Source: Aliidongia dinghuensis (GTDB lineage: Bacteria; Pseudomonadota; Alphaproteobacteria; ATCC43930; CGMCC-115725). From it: DNA of 64,000 nt. The notes beneath the pieces are model-generated. The model saw only the letters and a program-made list of their open reading frames with translations, was not told where the DNA came from and searched no databases. The stretch spans positions 62,001 through 126,000 of the forward strand of contig NZ_BMJQ01000011.1 in the NCBI RefSeq assembly GCF_014643535.1, given 5' to 3'. Positions within the stretch are counted from its first letter, which is position 1. Each line of letters begins with the position of its first letter. Shown one piece after another: positions 24,696 through 33,775 of this stretch. A program made the position numbers and the translations under genes.

Positions 24696-26051
24696 ATGGC
24701 CGATGACACGCTGATCGACGCGGCCCGGCGGGCGAAGGTCCGGGCTGAGGTTCGTGCGGCGCTGACACGGCGAGATTTCGCGGGAGCGCTGGGGCTTATC
24801 GGCGATCGGGCGGATGTGGAGGCACTGGCGCTTGCCGGCGAGGCCCATGGCGGGCTCCGGCAGTTCGATCGGGCGGCGGCAGCCTATGGTGCGGCGTTGC
24901 GCCGCGCCCCCGGTCGGTTCGATCTCATGAGCAATCTCGCAAGCACGCTCGTCGAGCTCGACCGGTTCGGCGAGGCCTTGGCGCTGTTCCAGCAGGCACG
25001 CGCGGCGGCGCCCGGCAATGCCCGGATCGTGGCCAATCTCGCCAATCTGCTCGATTTCGCCGGTGCCGTCGACGATGCGCTCGTGGCCTACGGTGCTGCC
25101 CGCGCGCTCGACCCGGCCGATCGGGAAATTGCGTGCAACCAGGCGATGGCGCTGCTGCGTGCCGGCCGGCTGGACGAGGGCTGGCCGCTGTTCGAGCATC
25201 GCCGCCGCGCGCTCGACCCCGCCGAGGCGCAGGTGCCGCGCCTGCCGCCGCTTGCCGAAGCGCCGATGCTGGCGGGTCGGCGGGTCCTGCTGTTCCACGA
25301 GCAGGGCTTTGGCGACACGTTGCAGATGCTGCGCTACGTGCCGCTGCTGGCGGGGTGCGGCGCCCAGGTGCTGCTGCGCGTACCGCCGCCGCTCGCCCGG
25401 CTCGCCCGTTCGGTCGCAGGCGTGGCGGTCGTGGTGGGCGAGGGCGATGACCCGGGGCCGCTCGACTACCAGGCGCCACTCATGAGTCTGCCGCTCATCT
25501 TCGGCACGACGCTCGACACGATTCCTGCGGAGATTCCCTATCTCAGAGCCGATCCGACCCTCGTAGCGGCGTGGCGGCAGCGGCTCGCCGCCCTGCCACG
25601 GCCGCGCGTCGGCCTGGTTTGGGCCGGCTCGCCCGACGGCGGGCTCGACCATCGGCGCAGCCTGCGCTTTGCGGCACTTGGGCCGCTTTTTGCCGTGCCG
25701 GCCAGCTTCGTCGGCCTGCAGATCGGCCCGGCCGCGGCCGAGTGGGCGCCGCCCGATGGCGTCGCGGCCCTGGACACCACGCCCTGGATCGGCGACTTCG
25801 CCGACACCGCAGCGCTCGCGAGCGCGCTCGACCTCCTCGTCACAGTCGACACGTCGGCGGCCCACCTGGCAGCAGCGCTCGGCCGGCCGGTGCTGATGCT
25901 GAGCCGCTTCTCGTCCTGCTGGCGCTGGCTGATGCACCGCGAGGACAGCCCCTGGTACCCGACCCTCAGCATTCTACGCCAGCCCCGCCCCGGCGACTGG
26001 GCGACCCCGGTCGCCGAGGCGGCGCGCCGGTTGGCCGATTTCCGCCTATAG
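24696..26051 (+). CDS. TPR-repeat protein with GT9-like glycosyltransferase domain
   Basis: A 451-residue cytoplasmic protein. Residues 30-180 hold about four tetratricopeptide repeats (DLMSNLASTLVELDRFGEAL, then NARIVANLANLLDFAGAVDDAL). From residue 190 a heptosyltransferase-like domain follows: VLLFHEQGFGDTLQMLRY, then RPRVGLVWAGSPDGGLDHRRS, and VDTSAAHLAAALGRPV, the typical donor-side motif. Such TPR-glycosyltransferases are linked to glycosylation of surface structures. GGAGGG precedes ATG 24696. Its last 6 bases overlap the convergent CitE-like gene. The acceptor is unknown. Confidence 0.85.
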   Translation: MADDTLIDAARRAKVRAEVRAALTRRDFAGALGLIGDRADVEALALAGEAHGGLRQFDRAAAAYGAALRRAPGRFDLMSNLASTLVELDRFGEALALFQQARAAAPGNARIVANLANLLDFAGAVDDALVAYGAARALDPADREIACNQAMALLRAGRLDEGWPLFEHRRRALDPAEAQVPRLPPLAEAPMLAGRRVLLFHEQGFGDTLQMLRYVPLLAGCGAQVLLRVPPPLARLARSVAGVAVVVGEGDDPGPLDYQAPLMSLPLIFGTTLDTIPAEIPYLRADPTLVAAWRQRLAALPRPRVGLVWAGSPDGGLDHRRSLRFAALGPLFAVPASFVGLQIGPAAAEWAPPDGVAALDTTPWIGDFADTAALASALDLLVTVDTSAAHLAAALGRPVLMLSRFSSCWRWLMHREDSPWYPTLSILRQPRPGDWATPVAEAARRLADFRL

Positions 26052-26930
26052 GTCGACGCCCAGCGCCGCGGCGCGCGCGAGGAGGCGGCGGGCCGCGGTC
26101 ACGACGGGCAATTCGACGAGACGCCCATCGAGCTCGACGCGATCGCGGCCTTCGGCCACCGCCGCCTCGAACGCGGCGACGAGGCGGCGCGCCCGGCGGA
26201 TCTCGTCCGGACCGGGTGTGAGCAGCCGGTTGACGATGGCGGCATGGCCGGGTGCGACCAGGCTCTTCGCCAGATAGCCGAGCCGGCGGGCGGCCCGGGT
26301 CTCCGTGCCCAGCCCGTCCTCGTCGCCGAACGTATAGGGCCGGTCGATCGCCAGCACGCCGGCGGCGCGGCATTCGACCAGAAAGCGGGCGCGGACATAG
26401 GCGAGCTCGTCGCCCGCGCGCGACCGTTCGGCGCCGAGATCGGTCACCATGTCCTCGCTCGCAACGAGGCAGGCGGTGACGCGCGGGCTCGCCTCGGCGA
26501 TGGCGATCGTGCGCACCAGGCCCGCAGCACTCTCGATATTGGGCACGATCTCGGTCGACCCGGCCGGAAGGCCGAGCGCCGTCTCCAGCGCGCCGATCGC
26601 CTGGTCGAGCGCGCGTACTTGGTCGGCGCTCGCGACCTTCGACATCATGACGATCCGGGGCCGTCCCGCCATGACCGAAGTCAAGTCGTCGCGGCCGACG
26701 GTCTCGAACGGGTTGATGCGCACGGCGGCAAGCCGGCCGGCCCGGCGCCAGGTCTCCATGACCTCCGGCGCGAGTTGCCGCGCCTCGGCGCGCCGGGCCG
26801 GCGGGGTGAAATCCTCGAGCTCCTGGATCAGTACGTCGGCGCCGCACGCCGCGGCGTCGATGAGCGTCCGCCGCTCGGCACCGGGCAGGAACAGCCAGGA
26901 ACGTCGCGGCTGCGGGATCTCGTCGGTCAT
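26046..26930 (-). CDS. HpcH/HpaI aldolase, citrate lyase beta subunit (CitE)-like
   Basis: A TIM-barrel C-C lyase of 294 residues acting on an acyl-CoA or hydroxy acid. RSWLFLPGAERR at the start, AVRINPF, the Mg-binding Glu in IVPNIESAAGLVRT, and the Asp in LVASEDMVTDLGAE are family features. The C-terminal part has the expected AIDRPYTFGDEDGL region. GGGAGGGG precedes the ATG. No alpha or gamma citrate lyase subunits are near, so it is a stand-alone CitE-like enzyme, perhaps of the malyl- or citramalyl-CoA lyase type. It overlaps the glycosyltransferase gene end to end by 6 bases. Confidence 0.86.
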   Translation of the reverse strand: MTDEIPQPRRSWLFLPGAERRTLIDAAACGADVLIQELEDFTPPARRAEARQLAPEVMETWRRAGRLAAVRINPFETVGRDDLTSVMAGRPRIVMMSKVASADQVRALDQAIGALETALGLPAGSTEIVPNIESAAGLVRTIAIAEASPRVTACLVASEDMVTDLGAERSRAGDELAYVRARFLVECRAAGVLAIDRPYTFGDEDGLGTETRAARRLGYLAKSLVAPGHAAIVNRLLTPGPDEIRRARRLVAAFEAAVAEGRDRVELDGRLVELPVVTAARRLLARAAALGVDL

Positions 26931-27000
26931 GTGCCCCTCCCTTGCCGCTCAAGATGGACCGACGCGAATGGCGACGGAAGGGGGTGCTCGACGCGGGCGC

Positions 27001-27222
27001 TTAGGGCCGGCAGATCGGGCAGCTGTGCGGGCCGCTCAGCGCTCCCTGCCGCTTGACGTAGGCGGCGAGTTCGTAAGCGTCATCGCGGTCGTGGAACGGA
27101 CCGTGCCAGCGCGCGCCGTGAATGATGTTCGAGACATGGCCCTCGTTGAAGCGCGGGCAGCCGGCCACATGAATCCAGAGCGCCGACCGCGTGAAACTCT
27201 CCTGCACCCAGAACACACCCAT
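27001..27222 (-). CDS. Small Cys/His-rich hypothetical protein
   Basis: A 73-residue protein starting at ATG 27222 behind AGGGGA. It contains several His and Trp residues (WIHVAGCPRFNEGHVSNIIH, GARWHGPFHDRDDAYELAAY) and ends in HSCPICRP, whose CPxC pair could bind a metal together with the other Cys or His. The sequence looks like a conserved small protein but I cannot name the family. The open frame extends upstream another 55 codons without a supported start. Confidence 0.6.
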   Translation of the reverse strand: MGVFWVQESFTRSALWIHVAGCPRFNEGHVSNIIHGARWHGPFHDRDDAYELAAYVKRQGALSGPHSCPICRP

Positions 27223-27602
27223 CACCCATTCCCCTGACCGGCGGCCCGAACCCAAAGTGGCCGCTGAGGCGGAGAACGCTATAGCCCGTTCGCAGTTGCA
27301 GCATGACGCGCAAAAGACGCGCGCCAAATGGTCGCTTTCGGCGGTTGACGGGCGGGGCGCTTGACCACGTGATTTCGCCGCGCCCAATCCCGGCGCTTCC
27401 CCTCGACGAAGCGAGCCGCCCCCCGTATCCTGGGCACGAAGGCGTTGGACACAATCAAAAATTGAGCGTTCCGGCTTAGGCCGGCCACACGTGGTAAACC
27501 GTCGCTTCGCCGGCCCTCAGGGTGCGGCTGGCGCGGTCCGCCGCATCGAGCACGAGCTGGGTTTCACGGGTGCTGCCGCACTGCCGAGGGAGGAGCCAGG
27601 AC
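27223..27602. other. Intergenic region, 380 bp
   Basis: No gene is supported here. It holds the divergent control regions of the small Cys/His protein (leftward) and the PI-PLC-like gene (rightward). A short A/T dyad CAAT-CAAAA-ATTG near 27453-27465 is the only local feature seen. Confidence 0.5.
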
Positions 27603-28682
27603 ATGATCAGCTATTATAATTTGGGCCCGGATGAGCCGATCAACCGGATCGTCTATGCGGGAAGCCACGACGCCGGCATCACGAGCGGCTCGCCCAACGT
27701 CCAGACCCAGTTCACGGATGTCTTCGGCCAGGCGAAGACCGGCGTCCGCCTGTTCGACCTCCGCATTGCGGCGATGTCGACGGGAGACAAGACCGGCGGC
27801 ACGAAGAATGCGCAGCTGCGCGCCTTCCACGCCGACGGCCTCCTGAAGAAGGACGAGACGAAGACCCGGTTCGTGCCGGAACTGGGCCGCACCGAAACCA
27901 TCACGCGCACCAAGCTCCGGGGCGGCGGTTTCGGGTTGACGCACGACACGATCCTGGCGGGCGCGCGGGTCTTCGTGGAGAACGAAGGCGCCAGCGAATT
28001 CCTGATGCTCAAATTCGACAAATGCACCAACTGGCCGCTGATCGCGGAGGCCTGCGTCAACGTGCTGGGCGACGCGATCTACACGGGCGGCGGCAATCTC
28101 AACAAGAAGACCCAGCGGGACCTGCGCGGCAAGGTGATCGTGCTCTTCATGCCGGAGGGGCTCGAGGTGGTTCAACGCGATTTCCCGCCGAAATCCGGCA
28201 TCCTCGGCATCCGGAACCTGGCGGGCGGCGACCCGTACGAGGAAGACTTCGACGGCCTGCAATATTACGGCAAGGGCGGCACCTCGCCGTTCAAGCCCTT
28301 CATGAAGATTTCGCAAAACGTGAAGAAGCAGAAAAAGCTGATGAAGAAGGGCGGCCACGGCAACCCGGACGTCATGGGCATGATGTACTGGACGACCACG
28401 GGCCTGTTGGAAAGCATCCGCGATCGAAACGATACGATGTGGACCGCGCCCAACAAGGCGAAGCTCAGGGCCTTGTGGAACCGAGGCATGGGCGATTCGA
28501 TCAGGGCGGCGGCACCCGACAACGTCGACCTGGACTCCTTCGCCGCCGGGTCGGTCATCAAGACCTTCATGCCGAATTTCGTGATGATCGACTTCGCCGA
28601 CGCAAACAAATGTGACGAGATCTATCAGCTGAACAACGTGCCGGCGACCGAGCTCGTCGGGCTGGACGACGCGGCGGATTAG
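27603..28682 (+). CDS. PI-PLC X-domain-like phosphodiesterase without signal peptide
   Basis: A 359-residue protein resembling phosphatidylinositol-specific phospholipase C. The catalytic-type histidines are His 22 (AGSHDAGI) and His 76 (RAFHADG), with GVRLFDLRI (47-55) matching the conserved substrate-pocket strand. GGGAGGAG precedes ATG 27603. Known bacterial PI-PLCs are secreted, yet no signal peptide or lipobox is present. The protein is rich in Lys and Asn compared with its neighbours (QNVKKQKKLMKKGGHGN). It could be a cytoplasmic or specially exported phosphodiesterase; acquisition by transfer is possible but not shown. Confidence 0.7.
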   Translation: MISYYNLGPDEPINRIVYAGSHDAGITSGSPNVQTQFTDVFGQAKTGVRLFDLRIAAMSTGDKTGGTKNAQLRAFHADGLLKKDETKTRFVPELGRTETITRTKLRGGGFGLTHDTILAGARVFVENEGASEFLMLKFDKCTNWPLIAEACVNVLGDAIYTGGGNLNKKTQRDLRGKVIVLFMPEGLEVVQRDFPPKSGILGIRNLAGGDPYEEDFDGLQYYGKGGTSPFKPFMKISQNVKKQKKLMKKGGHGNPDVMGMMYWTTTGLLESIRDRNDTMWTAPNKAKLRALWNRGMGDSIRAAAPDNVDLDSFAAGSVIKTFMPNFVMIDFADANKCDEIYQLNNVPATELVGLDDAAD

Positions 28683-28747
28683 GGGGCTCCCTGCGCGACG
28701 AGATCATCGGTGGCGCGTATGCGGCGGGATTGGCCTTCCTGCGGTCC

Positions 28748-30376
28748 TCAGGCTGCGCGCAGGGCCCAGGTGCGAAGTTCGGCGACGGTCAGCGCTTCGC
28801 ATCCTGCCGCATGGCGCGACAGGTGGCGAACGAGGATCTCCAAGTCCGCCTCGCCGGCGCCGGCTAGGGCAGCCGCGAAATCCCCGGGTGTCCAGGCCAG
28901 CAGGCGGCAGTCCCGACTTGCCTCGCAGAGCGGGGGCGCGGTGTCGCGCCCCATGGCGTAGGGCCAGCCGTACCAGTCGCCGGGCTGCAGCGGGCGCACC
29001 GGCGCCTGAGGGGCCTCCGCGAGGAAAGCTTCCCGCGCCTCCTCCGTCGGAATGGAGGCTGCGACAGCGCGATAGGCGAGGAAGGCGTCGCTGGTCAGCG
29101 CGGCGACAGACGCGCAAAGGCTGCGCGCTAGCGGCCCGATGACCAGGGTCGCGCGATCGAGCAGGGGATGGAACTCCGCCTCGCTCAACCGCCTCTGGCC
29201 GACATCGAACAGCGAGGCACCCCCCTGCTCTTCGACCGCGGTGATCAGCCTGTCCAGGATATCGTCGAACTGCTCGATGCCGCCCTGGTGCCGCTCGCGG
29301 AGCTGCCCTTCCAGAATCAGGCTGAGTGCTGCGCCGTCGCAGCGCTCATTCTTCCCGTAGCGGACGGAACGGGCGCTCAGGAGCAGCATCTCGCCGAGCG
29401 CCGGGGACAGGGACGCGAGCTCGCCGGGGAAGCGTTTCGGTTCAAGTTCAGCCCTGGAGCGCAGCAGGGGAACCACTGGCGCTTCGCCGTCCATTTGACC
29501 GTTCGCTTGGCCGGCCGCCGTCCATATTGCCGGCTGGGCGGGCAATTCGATGCCGGCCCGCGACAGGGCGTACCATAGCCTTTCGAGAAAATGCGAACCG
29601 ATCGTCCCGCGATCCTGCACTTGCAGCGTCGAGAAGCGCGCGGAATAGCGGATGGTGCCGCCGACCGGATCATTGCCGAGCGCGATGACGGAGGGCGAAG
29701 GAAGCTGCAGGATATTCGGCAAGCCGCTGCGGAAGACCTGCATGGCGACCCGGATGACCTGGCCCGGCGGCTGATCGCTGCCGACATGGAAGAAGACCTG
29801 GTGGCGGAAGGGCTGGTTTTGCGGGACCACCTCGATCAGCTTCGCGGTGAAATCGCTGTTGGGCATGACGAAGACCGACCCGCGATCGGTCTGGATATGC
29901 ACGGATCGCCAGCTGAGCGAGATCACCCGGCCTTCCATCTCGTCGCGACGGACGAAGTCGCCGATACGGACCGGCCGCTCCAGCTCGATCGAGACGCCCG
30001 CGAACAGGTGGCCCAGCATCGGCTGAAGCGCCAGGCCGATGATGGCTGACAGCAGCGCAGAGGTCGCGAGCACGCTGGTCACGTCCAAGGCCAGGACGAA
30101 GCGCAGATACGCGACGACCGTCGCCATGTAGAGCGCCACCGCCAGCGTCGAGCGCACCAGATCCGAGGTCACGAGGCCGCGATTCCGGCTGGCGTGCAGG
30201 AGCACGCGGATCAGCAGCGCATGGGCCAGCTGGGCCGCGGCCAGCATGCTCAGCGCCAGCGCGCCCAGGGTCACGATATGGCCGGCCGACGGGTCGGTGA
30301 GGCCAAGACCTTCGCCGAACGTCATGCGCAGCAACCAGAGCAGTGCTGCGAGCGCGAGGAGAACCAGGGTCCACAT
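28748..30376 (-). CDS. MscS-type mechanosensitive channel with degenerate cyclic-nucleotide-binding-like C-terminus
   Basis: A 542-residue membrane channel. Four membrane segments precede the pore-lining helix (about 103-130, ending in LALQPMLGHLFAGVSIELE), then the beta domain (RPVRIGDFVRRDEMEGRVISLSWRSVHI and VFVMPNSDF). Residues beyond 300 form a long cytoplasmic region. Within it, VRYGKNERCDGAALSLILEGQLRE and VRPLQPGDWYGWPYAMG recall eroded cyclic-nucleotide-binding beta-barrels. It starts 2 bp after the stop of the c-type-haem DUF3365 gene, so the two are coupled. Gating by a soluble signal or by the haem partner is inference. Confidence 0.85.
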   Translation of the reverse strand: MWTLVLLALAALLWLLRMTFGEGLGLTDPSAGHIVTLGALALSMLAAAQLAHALLIRVLLHASRNRGLVTSDLVRSTLAVALYMATVVAYLRFVLALDVTSVLATSALLSAIIGLALQPMLGHLFAGVSIELERPVRIGDFVRRDEMEGRVISLSWRSVHIQTDRGSVFVMPNSDFTAKLIEVVPQNQPFRHQVFFHVGSDQPPGQVIRVAMQVFRSGLPNILQLPSPSVIALGNDPVGGTIRYSARFSTLQVQDRGTIGSHFLERLWYALSRAGIELPAQPAIWTAAGQANGQMDGEAPVVPLLRSRAELEPKRFPGELASLSPALGEMLLLSARSVRYGKNERCDGAALSLILEGQLRERHQGGIEQFDDILDRLITAVEEQGGASLFDVGQRRLSEAEFHPLLDRATLVIGPLARSLCASVAALTSDAFLAYRAVAASIPTEEAREAFLAEAPQAPVRPLQPGDWYGWPYAMGRDTAPPLCEASRDCRLLAWTPGDFAAALAGAGEADLEILVRHLSRHAAGCEALTVAELRTWALRAA

Positions 30377-30378
30377 GG

Positions 30379-31302
30379 TCAGCAGGCTTCGCCGGGGGTG
30401 CCGCCGCCTTGGCCGCCCCCGTGGCCGCCATTGCGGCGTTCGATAAGGGACAGGGCGCGTGTCACGCTGGTCTGCAGGCGCATGATGGCATGGTGCAACT
30501 CGGCGAACTGGCCCGCTGCCACCGGGGCCGGCGTCTCGGCCGGAACCGAGGACAGGCTGGAGGCATGGGCGACGCGGGTCAGGGTTTCGAGCGGATGCGT
30601 GACATAGCGGCGCAGCAGCAGCAGGAAGATCACGGCGCTCAGCACGAGAATACTGGTCAGGGACCCGGTGGTGACGAGCACGCTGTTGATCGCCTTCCGG
30701 TCGGTCGGCGCCGTGGGCACTTCGACCAGCTGCAGCCCGACGACCTCGCCCATTTGCCAGCCGAAGCCGTTATTGGGGCCGTATTTCGCCAGCATTTCCG
30801 GCGGCGCTGCCGCGGCGCTGCTGTGGCATTGCAGGCATTCCTGCGATTTCAGCCGGATCGGGCGCGCCACATAGAAGTGCCGGTCGGCGCCGCTGCCGAG
30901 CTCGCCATATTGCTCGGTCAGGGTGGCATCGGCCGAGAAGCGACGCAGCAGCCCGACCTCCCAGTCGGTGGCGCGGTCCTGCACATTGGTCGGGTTCAAC
31001 GAGCTTTCGCGATAGTGGTATTCGGGAAATTTCGCGGCGAGGCGCTTGAGCGTGCTCTGCGCCGCGAAAGACGGGATCTCGGCCGAATGGAAACTGGCGG
31101 CGCCCCGGCCCAGGGCCGGTGCGATCTCGTCGGTCGTATACGATCGCACGGCGAGCGCGGTCTCGAGCAATAGATCGGCCTTCTGCTTGACCTCTGCCTG
31201 CGCCTGCGCCGACTCCAGGCGATAAGAGGTAAGACCTGCCACTGTCACGCCGAACAAAAAACAAAAAGCAATAATCCACGCGAACCGAGTTTCTATGCGC
31301 AT
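30379..31302 (-). CDS. DUF3365 (Tll0287-like) c-type haem sensor domain protein
   Basis: A 307-residue membrane protein with a periplasmic sensor. The first membrane helix is at residues 8-25; a periplasmic PAS-like DUF3365 domain follows and carries one c-haem site, ECLQCH (Cys 156, Cys 159, His 160). The second helix spans about 207-231 and a HAMP-like segment follows (RRYVTHPLETLTRVAHA). The C-terminus is short and Gly-rich (GGHGGGQGGGTPG), with no kinase or cyclase domain. ATG 31302 follows a GAAAGAG. The MscS gene begins 2 bp after its stop, suggesting that the haem sensor acts on the channel. Confidence 0.82.
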   Translation of the reverse strand: MRIETRFAWIIAFCFLFGVTVAGLTSYRLESAQAQAEVKQKADLLLETALAVRSYTTDEIAPALGRGAASFHSAEIPSFAAQSTLKRLAAKFPEYHYRESSLNPTNVQDRATDWEVGLLRRFSADATLTEQYGELGSGADRHFYVARPIRLKSQECLQCHSSAAAAPPEMLAKYGPNNGFGWQMGEVVGLQLVEVPTAPTDRKAINSVLVTTGSLTSILVLSAVIFLLLLRRYVTHPLETLTRVAHASSLSSVPAETPAPVAAGQFAELHHAIMRLQTSVTRALSLIERRNGGHGGGQGGGTPGEAC

Positions 31303-31513
31303 GTCAACGTTCTCTTTCCCCGCGCGGCGCAATGTTCTGGGACGCATCGCTTTTGCGGGACGCTCGCAAAACTGTCAAGCGATACACCAAATGATTGCCG
31401 GGCAAGACCAAGTGAAAGCCCGACCGAAGAAGAGAACCGATTGCTGTTTGTTAAAATTATATGACAATCGCCCCTGATCGACGTCGATGGACGCCAAGGC
31501 GAGGTGACACCCC

Positions 31514-32272
31514 ATGATCGCGCTGTTCACGGATTTCGGCCTCGAAGGGCCTTATACGGGCCAGGTGAAGGCCGTGCTGCATCGCTGGGCGCCGGGCGTT
31601 CCGGTCATCGACCTCTTCGCCGATGCGCCGGCCGCCAATCCGAAGGCCGCGGCCTATCTTCTCGCCGCCTATGCAACCTGGTTTCCGGCCGGAACGGTCG
31701 TGCTCGGCGTCATTGATCCGGGCGTCGGCGGTGCGCGCGCGCCGATCGTGGTCGAGAGCGACGGCCGCTGGTATGTCGGGCCGGACAATGGCTTGTTCGA
31801 GCTCGTCCGCCGCCGGGCTGCAGGCGCTCGCAGCTGGGAAATCACCTGGGTTCCGGAGGCTCTGTCGGCGAGTTTTCACGGACGCGACCTGTTTGCGCCG
31901 GTGGCCGCACAACTGGCTCTCGGCGAGATGCCTGCCGATACCCCACGGCCGGCCGAGGCAGGCCGTCAGCCCGACTGGCCGGACGATCTCGCGGAGATCG
32001 TCTACATCGATCACTACGGCAACGCCCTCACGGGAATGCGCGCCGCGGCCGTTCCTGACGGGGCGCGGCTCAAGGCCGGGGGACGCGTGCTCGCGCGAGG
32101 GCGGACCTTCTCGAGCGTCCCAGCCGGTACGGCCTTCTGGTACGAAAATTCGAACGGCCTCGCCGAGATCGCGGTCAACGCCGGCCGCGCCGACACCCAC
32201 CTCGGCCTCGCCATCGGCAGTCCGGTTTCCGTCCTGCCCGGCGCAGCCGGAGAGGGGGAGAAGGAGGGGTGA
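31514..32272 (+). CDS. SAM hydroxide adenosyltransferase (DUF62 family)
   Basis: A 252-residue enzyme that hydrolyses S-adenosylmethionine to adenosine and methionine with a water-derived nucleophile. MIALFTDFGLEGPYTGQVKA opens the N-terminal domain; VIDPGVGG, WYVGPDNGLFE and SFHGRDLFAPVA are the conserved active-site blocks. In the C-terminal domain YIDHYGNALTGM is characteristic. The halogenase-specific loop of fluorinases is absent. GAGGTG precedes ATG 31514. It is divergent from the haem sensor gene and convergent with an MFS gene. Confidence 0.9.
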   Translation: MIALFTDFGLEGPYTGQVKAVLHRWAPGVPVIDLFADAPAANPKAAAYLLAAYATWFPAGTVVLGVIDPGVGGARAPIVVESDGRWYVGPDNGLFELVRRRAAGARSWEITWVPEALSASFHGRDLFAPVAAQLALGEMPADTPRPAEAGRQPDWPDDLAEIVYIDHYGNALTGMRAAAVPDGARLKAGGRVLARGRTFSSVPAGTAFWYENSNGLAEIAVNAGRADTHLGLAIGSPVSVLPGAAGEGEKEG

Positions 32273-32333
32273 TCCGGGCCGAGGAAGCAGCGTCGCGCGC
32301 AGCGCGCCGACGCCAATCGTCAGTGCCGGTTGC

Positions 32334-33587
32334 TCATGCGCCCGTCGTGAGCGCCGCGTGCTGCGACCCGCTCCGGCGCCGCAGCAGCAACCAGGCGGCG
32401 ATCGCGAGATTGAGCGCGTTCCACAAGACGCCGTTGAGGAACGCCATGCGGTAGGAGCCGGTCAGATCGAAGATGACGCCCGAGGCATAGCCGCCGAATG
32501 CCATGCCGAGGATGGTCGCCGCGACGACGAGGCCGATCTTGGCGCCCGCTTCCTTGGGCGGCAGCAGCTCGCGGCAGATGACGGCGTACATCGGCACGAT
32601 GCCGCCCTGGAACAGCCCGAAGATGCCGGAGACGACGTAGAGCGACGTGAGCCCGTCGAAATAGAGATAGAGCAGCAAGGCCAAGCCCTGCATGAACGAG
32701 CCGATCAGCAGCGTCGGGATACCGCCGATCGCGTCGGCGACGAAGCCCGAGCCGATGCGGGATGCGACGCCGAGGAACAGCATCAGCGACAGCATTTCGG
32801 CGCCGCGCGCCGGGCCGTAGCCGAGGTCGCCGCAGTAGGCGACGATATGCACCTGCGGCATCGACATGGCCATGCAGCAGGAGAAGCCGGCCAGGATGAG
32901 CAATGCCAGAAGCAGGCGCCGCGAAATCCCTGCGCCGTGGCCGACGACCTGGCTCGCCGCGGCCGCTATCATGTGTGCGGACGGGCGCCGGCGCAGGAAG
33001 AAAGCGGCGGGCAGCAGGACCGCGGCCAGGAGCAGGCCGATCGCCTCGTAGCTGCTGCGCCAGCCCATGTGCGGCAGCGCGGCGTTGATGACGAGCGGCC
33101 AGACGGCGCCGGCCACGTAATTGCCCGAGGCGACGATGACGACGGCCATGCCGCGCCGCTTCATGAACCAGTGCGAGATGTCGGCCATCATCGGCCCGAA
33201 GCCGGCGCCCGAACCGAGGCCGATCAGGAGATGCGCCGCCGAGAAGACCAGCAGGCTCGGTGCGAACCCGGCGAGCACGAATCCGACCCCTTGGCTCAGG
33301 CCGGCGATCAGCAGCGGCGCCATGATGCCGGCGCGATCGGCGAGGCGGCCGAGCCCGATCGTGCCGGCGGCGAAGCCCAGCATGGTGACTGTGTAGGGCA
33401 TGGAGGCGGCAGCGCGGTCGACGCCGAATTCCGCTTGGACCTGGGGCAGCACGACGATGACCGCCCACATGCCGACGCCGGCGATGCTGGCGATGAGCAG
33501 CGACAGACCCATTCGAAAGAACGCATAGGGACTATCCGGCGTGTGCGCATCTGCCGTCCCGGCGGCCAAGCTGGTGGAGAAAACCAT
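32334..33587 (-). CDS. MFS transporter
   Basis: A major facilitator of 417 residues with 12 predicted helices. The loop 2-3 motif is GLGRLADRAG and the N-half ends with LLRRRP-type basic residues before the central loop. FGLFQGGIVPMYAVICRE and GMAFGGYASGVIFDLTGSY in the C-half resemble monocarboxylate/oxalate-type members. AGGGTAGG precedes the ATG. It faces the SAM hydroxide adenosyltransferase gene tail to tail, with 61 bp between. The substrate is unknown. Confidence 0.9.
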   Translation of the reverse strand: MVFSTSLAAGTADAHTPDSPYAFFRMGLSLLIASIAGVGMWAVIVVLPQVQAEFGVDRAAASMPYTVTMLGFAAGTIGLGRLADRAGIMAPLLIAGLSQGVGFVLAGFAPSLLVFSAAHLLIGLGSGAGFGPMMADISHWFMKRRGMAVVIVASGNYVAGAVWPLVINAALPHMGWRSSYEAIGLLLAAVLLPAAFFLRRRPSAHMIAAAASQVVGHGAGISRRLLLALLILAGFSCCMAMSMPQVHIVAYCGDLGYGPARGAEMLSLMLFLGVASRIGSGFVADAIGGIPTLLIGSFMQGLALLLYLYFDGLTSLYVVSGIFGLFQGGIVPMYAVICRELLPPKEAGAKIGLVVAATILGMAFGGYASGVIFDLTGSYRMAFLNGVLWNALNLAIAAWLLLRRRSGSQHAALTTGA

Positions 33588-33775
33588 GGAACCTACCCTG
33601 CGGGAACCAGATGGCCTTCACAACCCGCGTGGCGGGAAAGACAGCTCTTCGTGTTGGTACTGGCGTTTCTATCTGGAATTGATGCGCGCGATTGAAAAAT
33701 CTCGTTGGTGGTGTCTTCTCTGCCCTCGGCCCCAGGATCGTCGCCCGTGGCAAGCCCAGGAACGCCGCGATCGCG

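Noticed and set aside
31623..33695. Open frame of 690 codons spanning two genes
   Set aside because: It is an off-frame reading of the SAM hydroxide adenosyltransferase gene continued as antisense of the MFS gene; no domain is visible.
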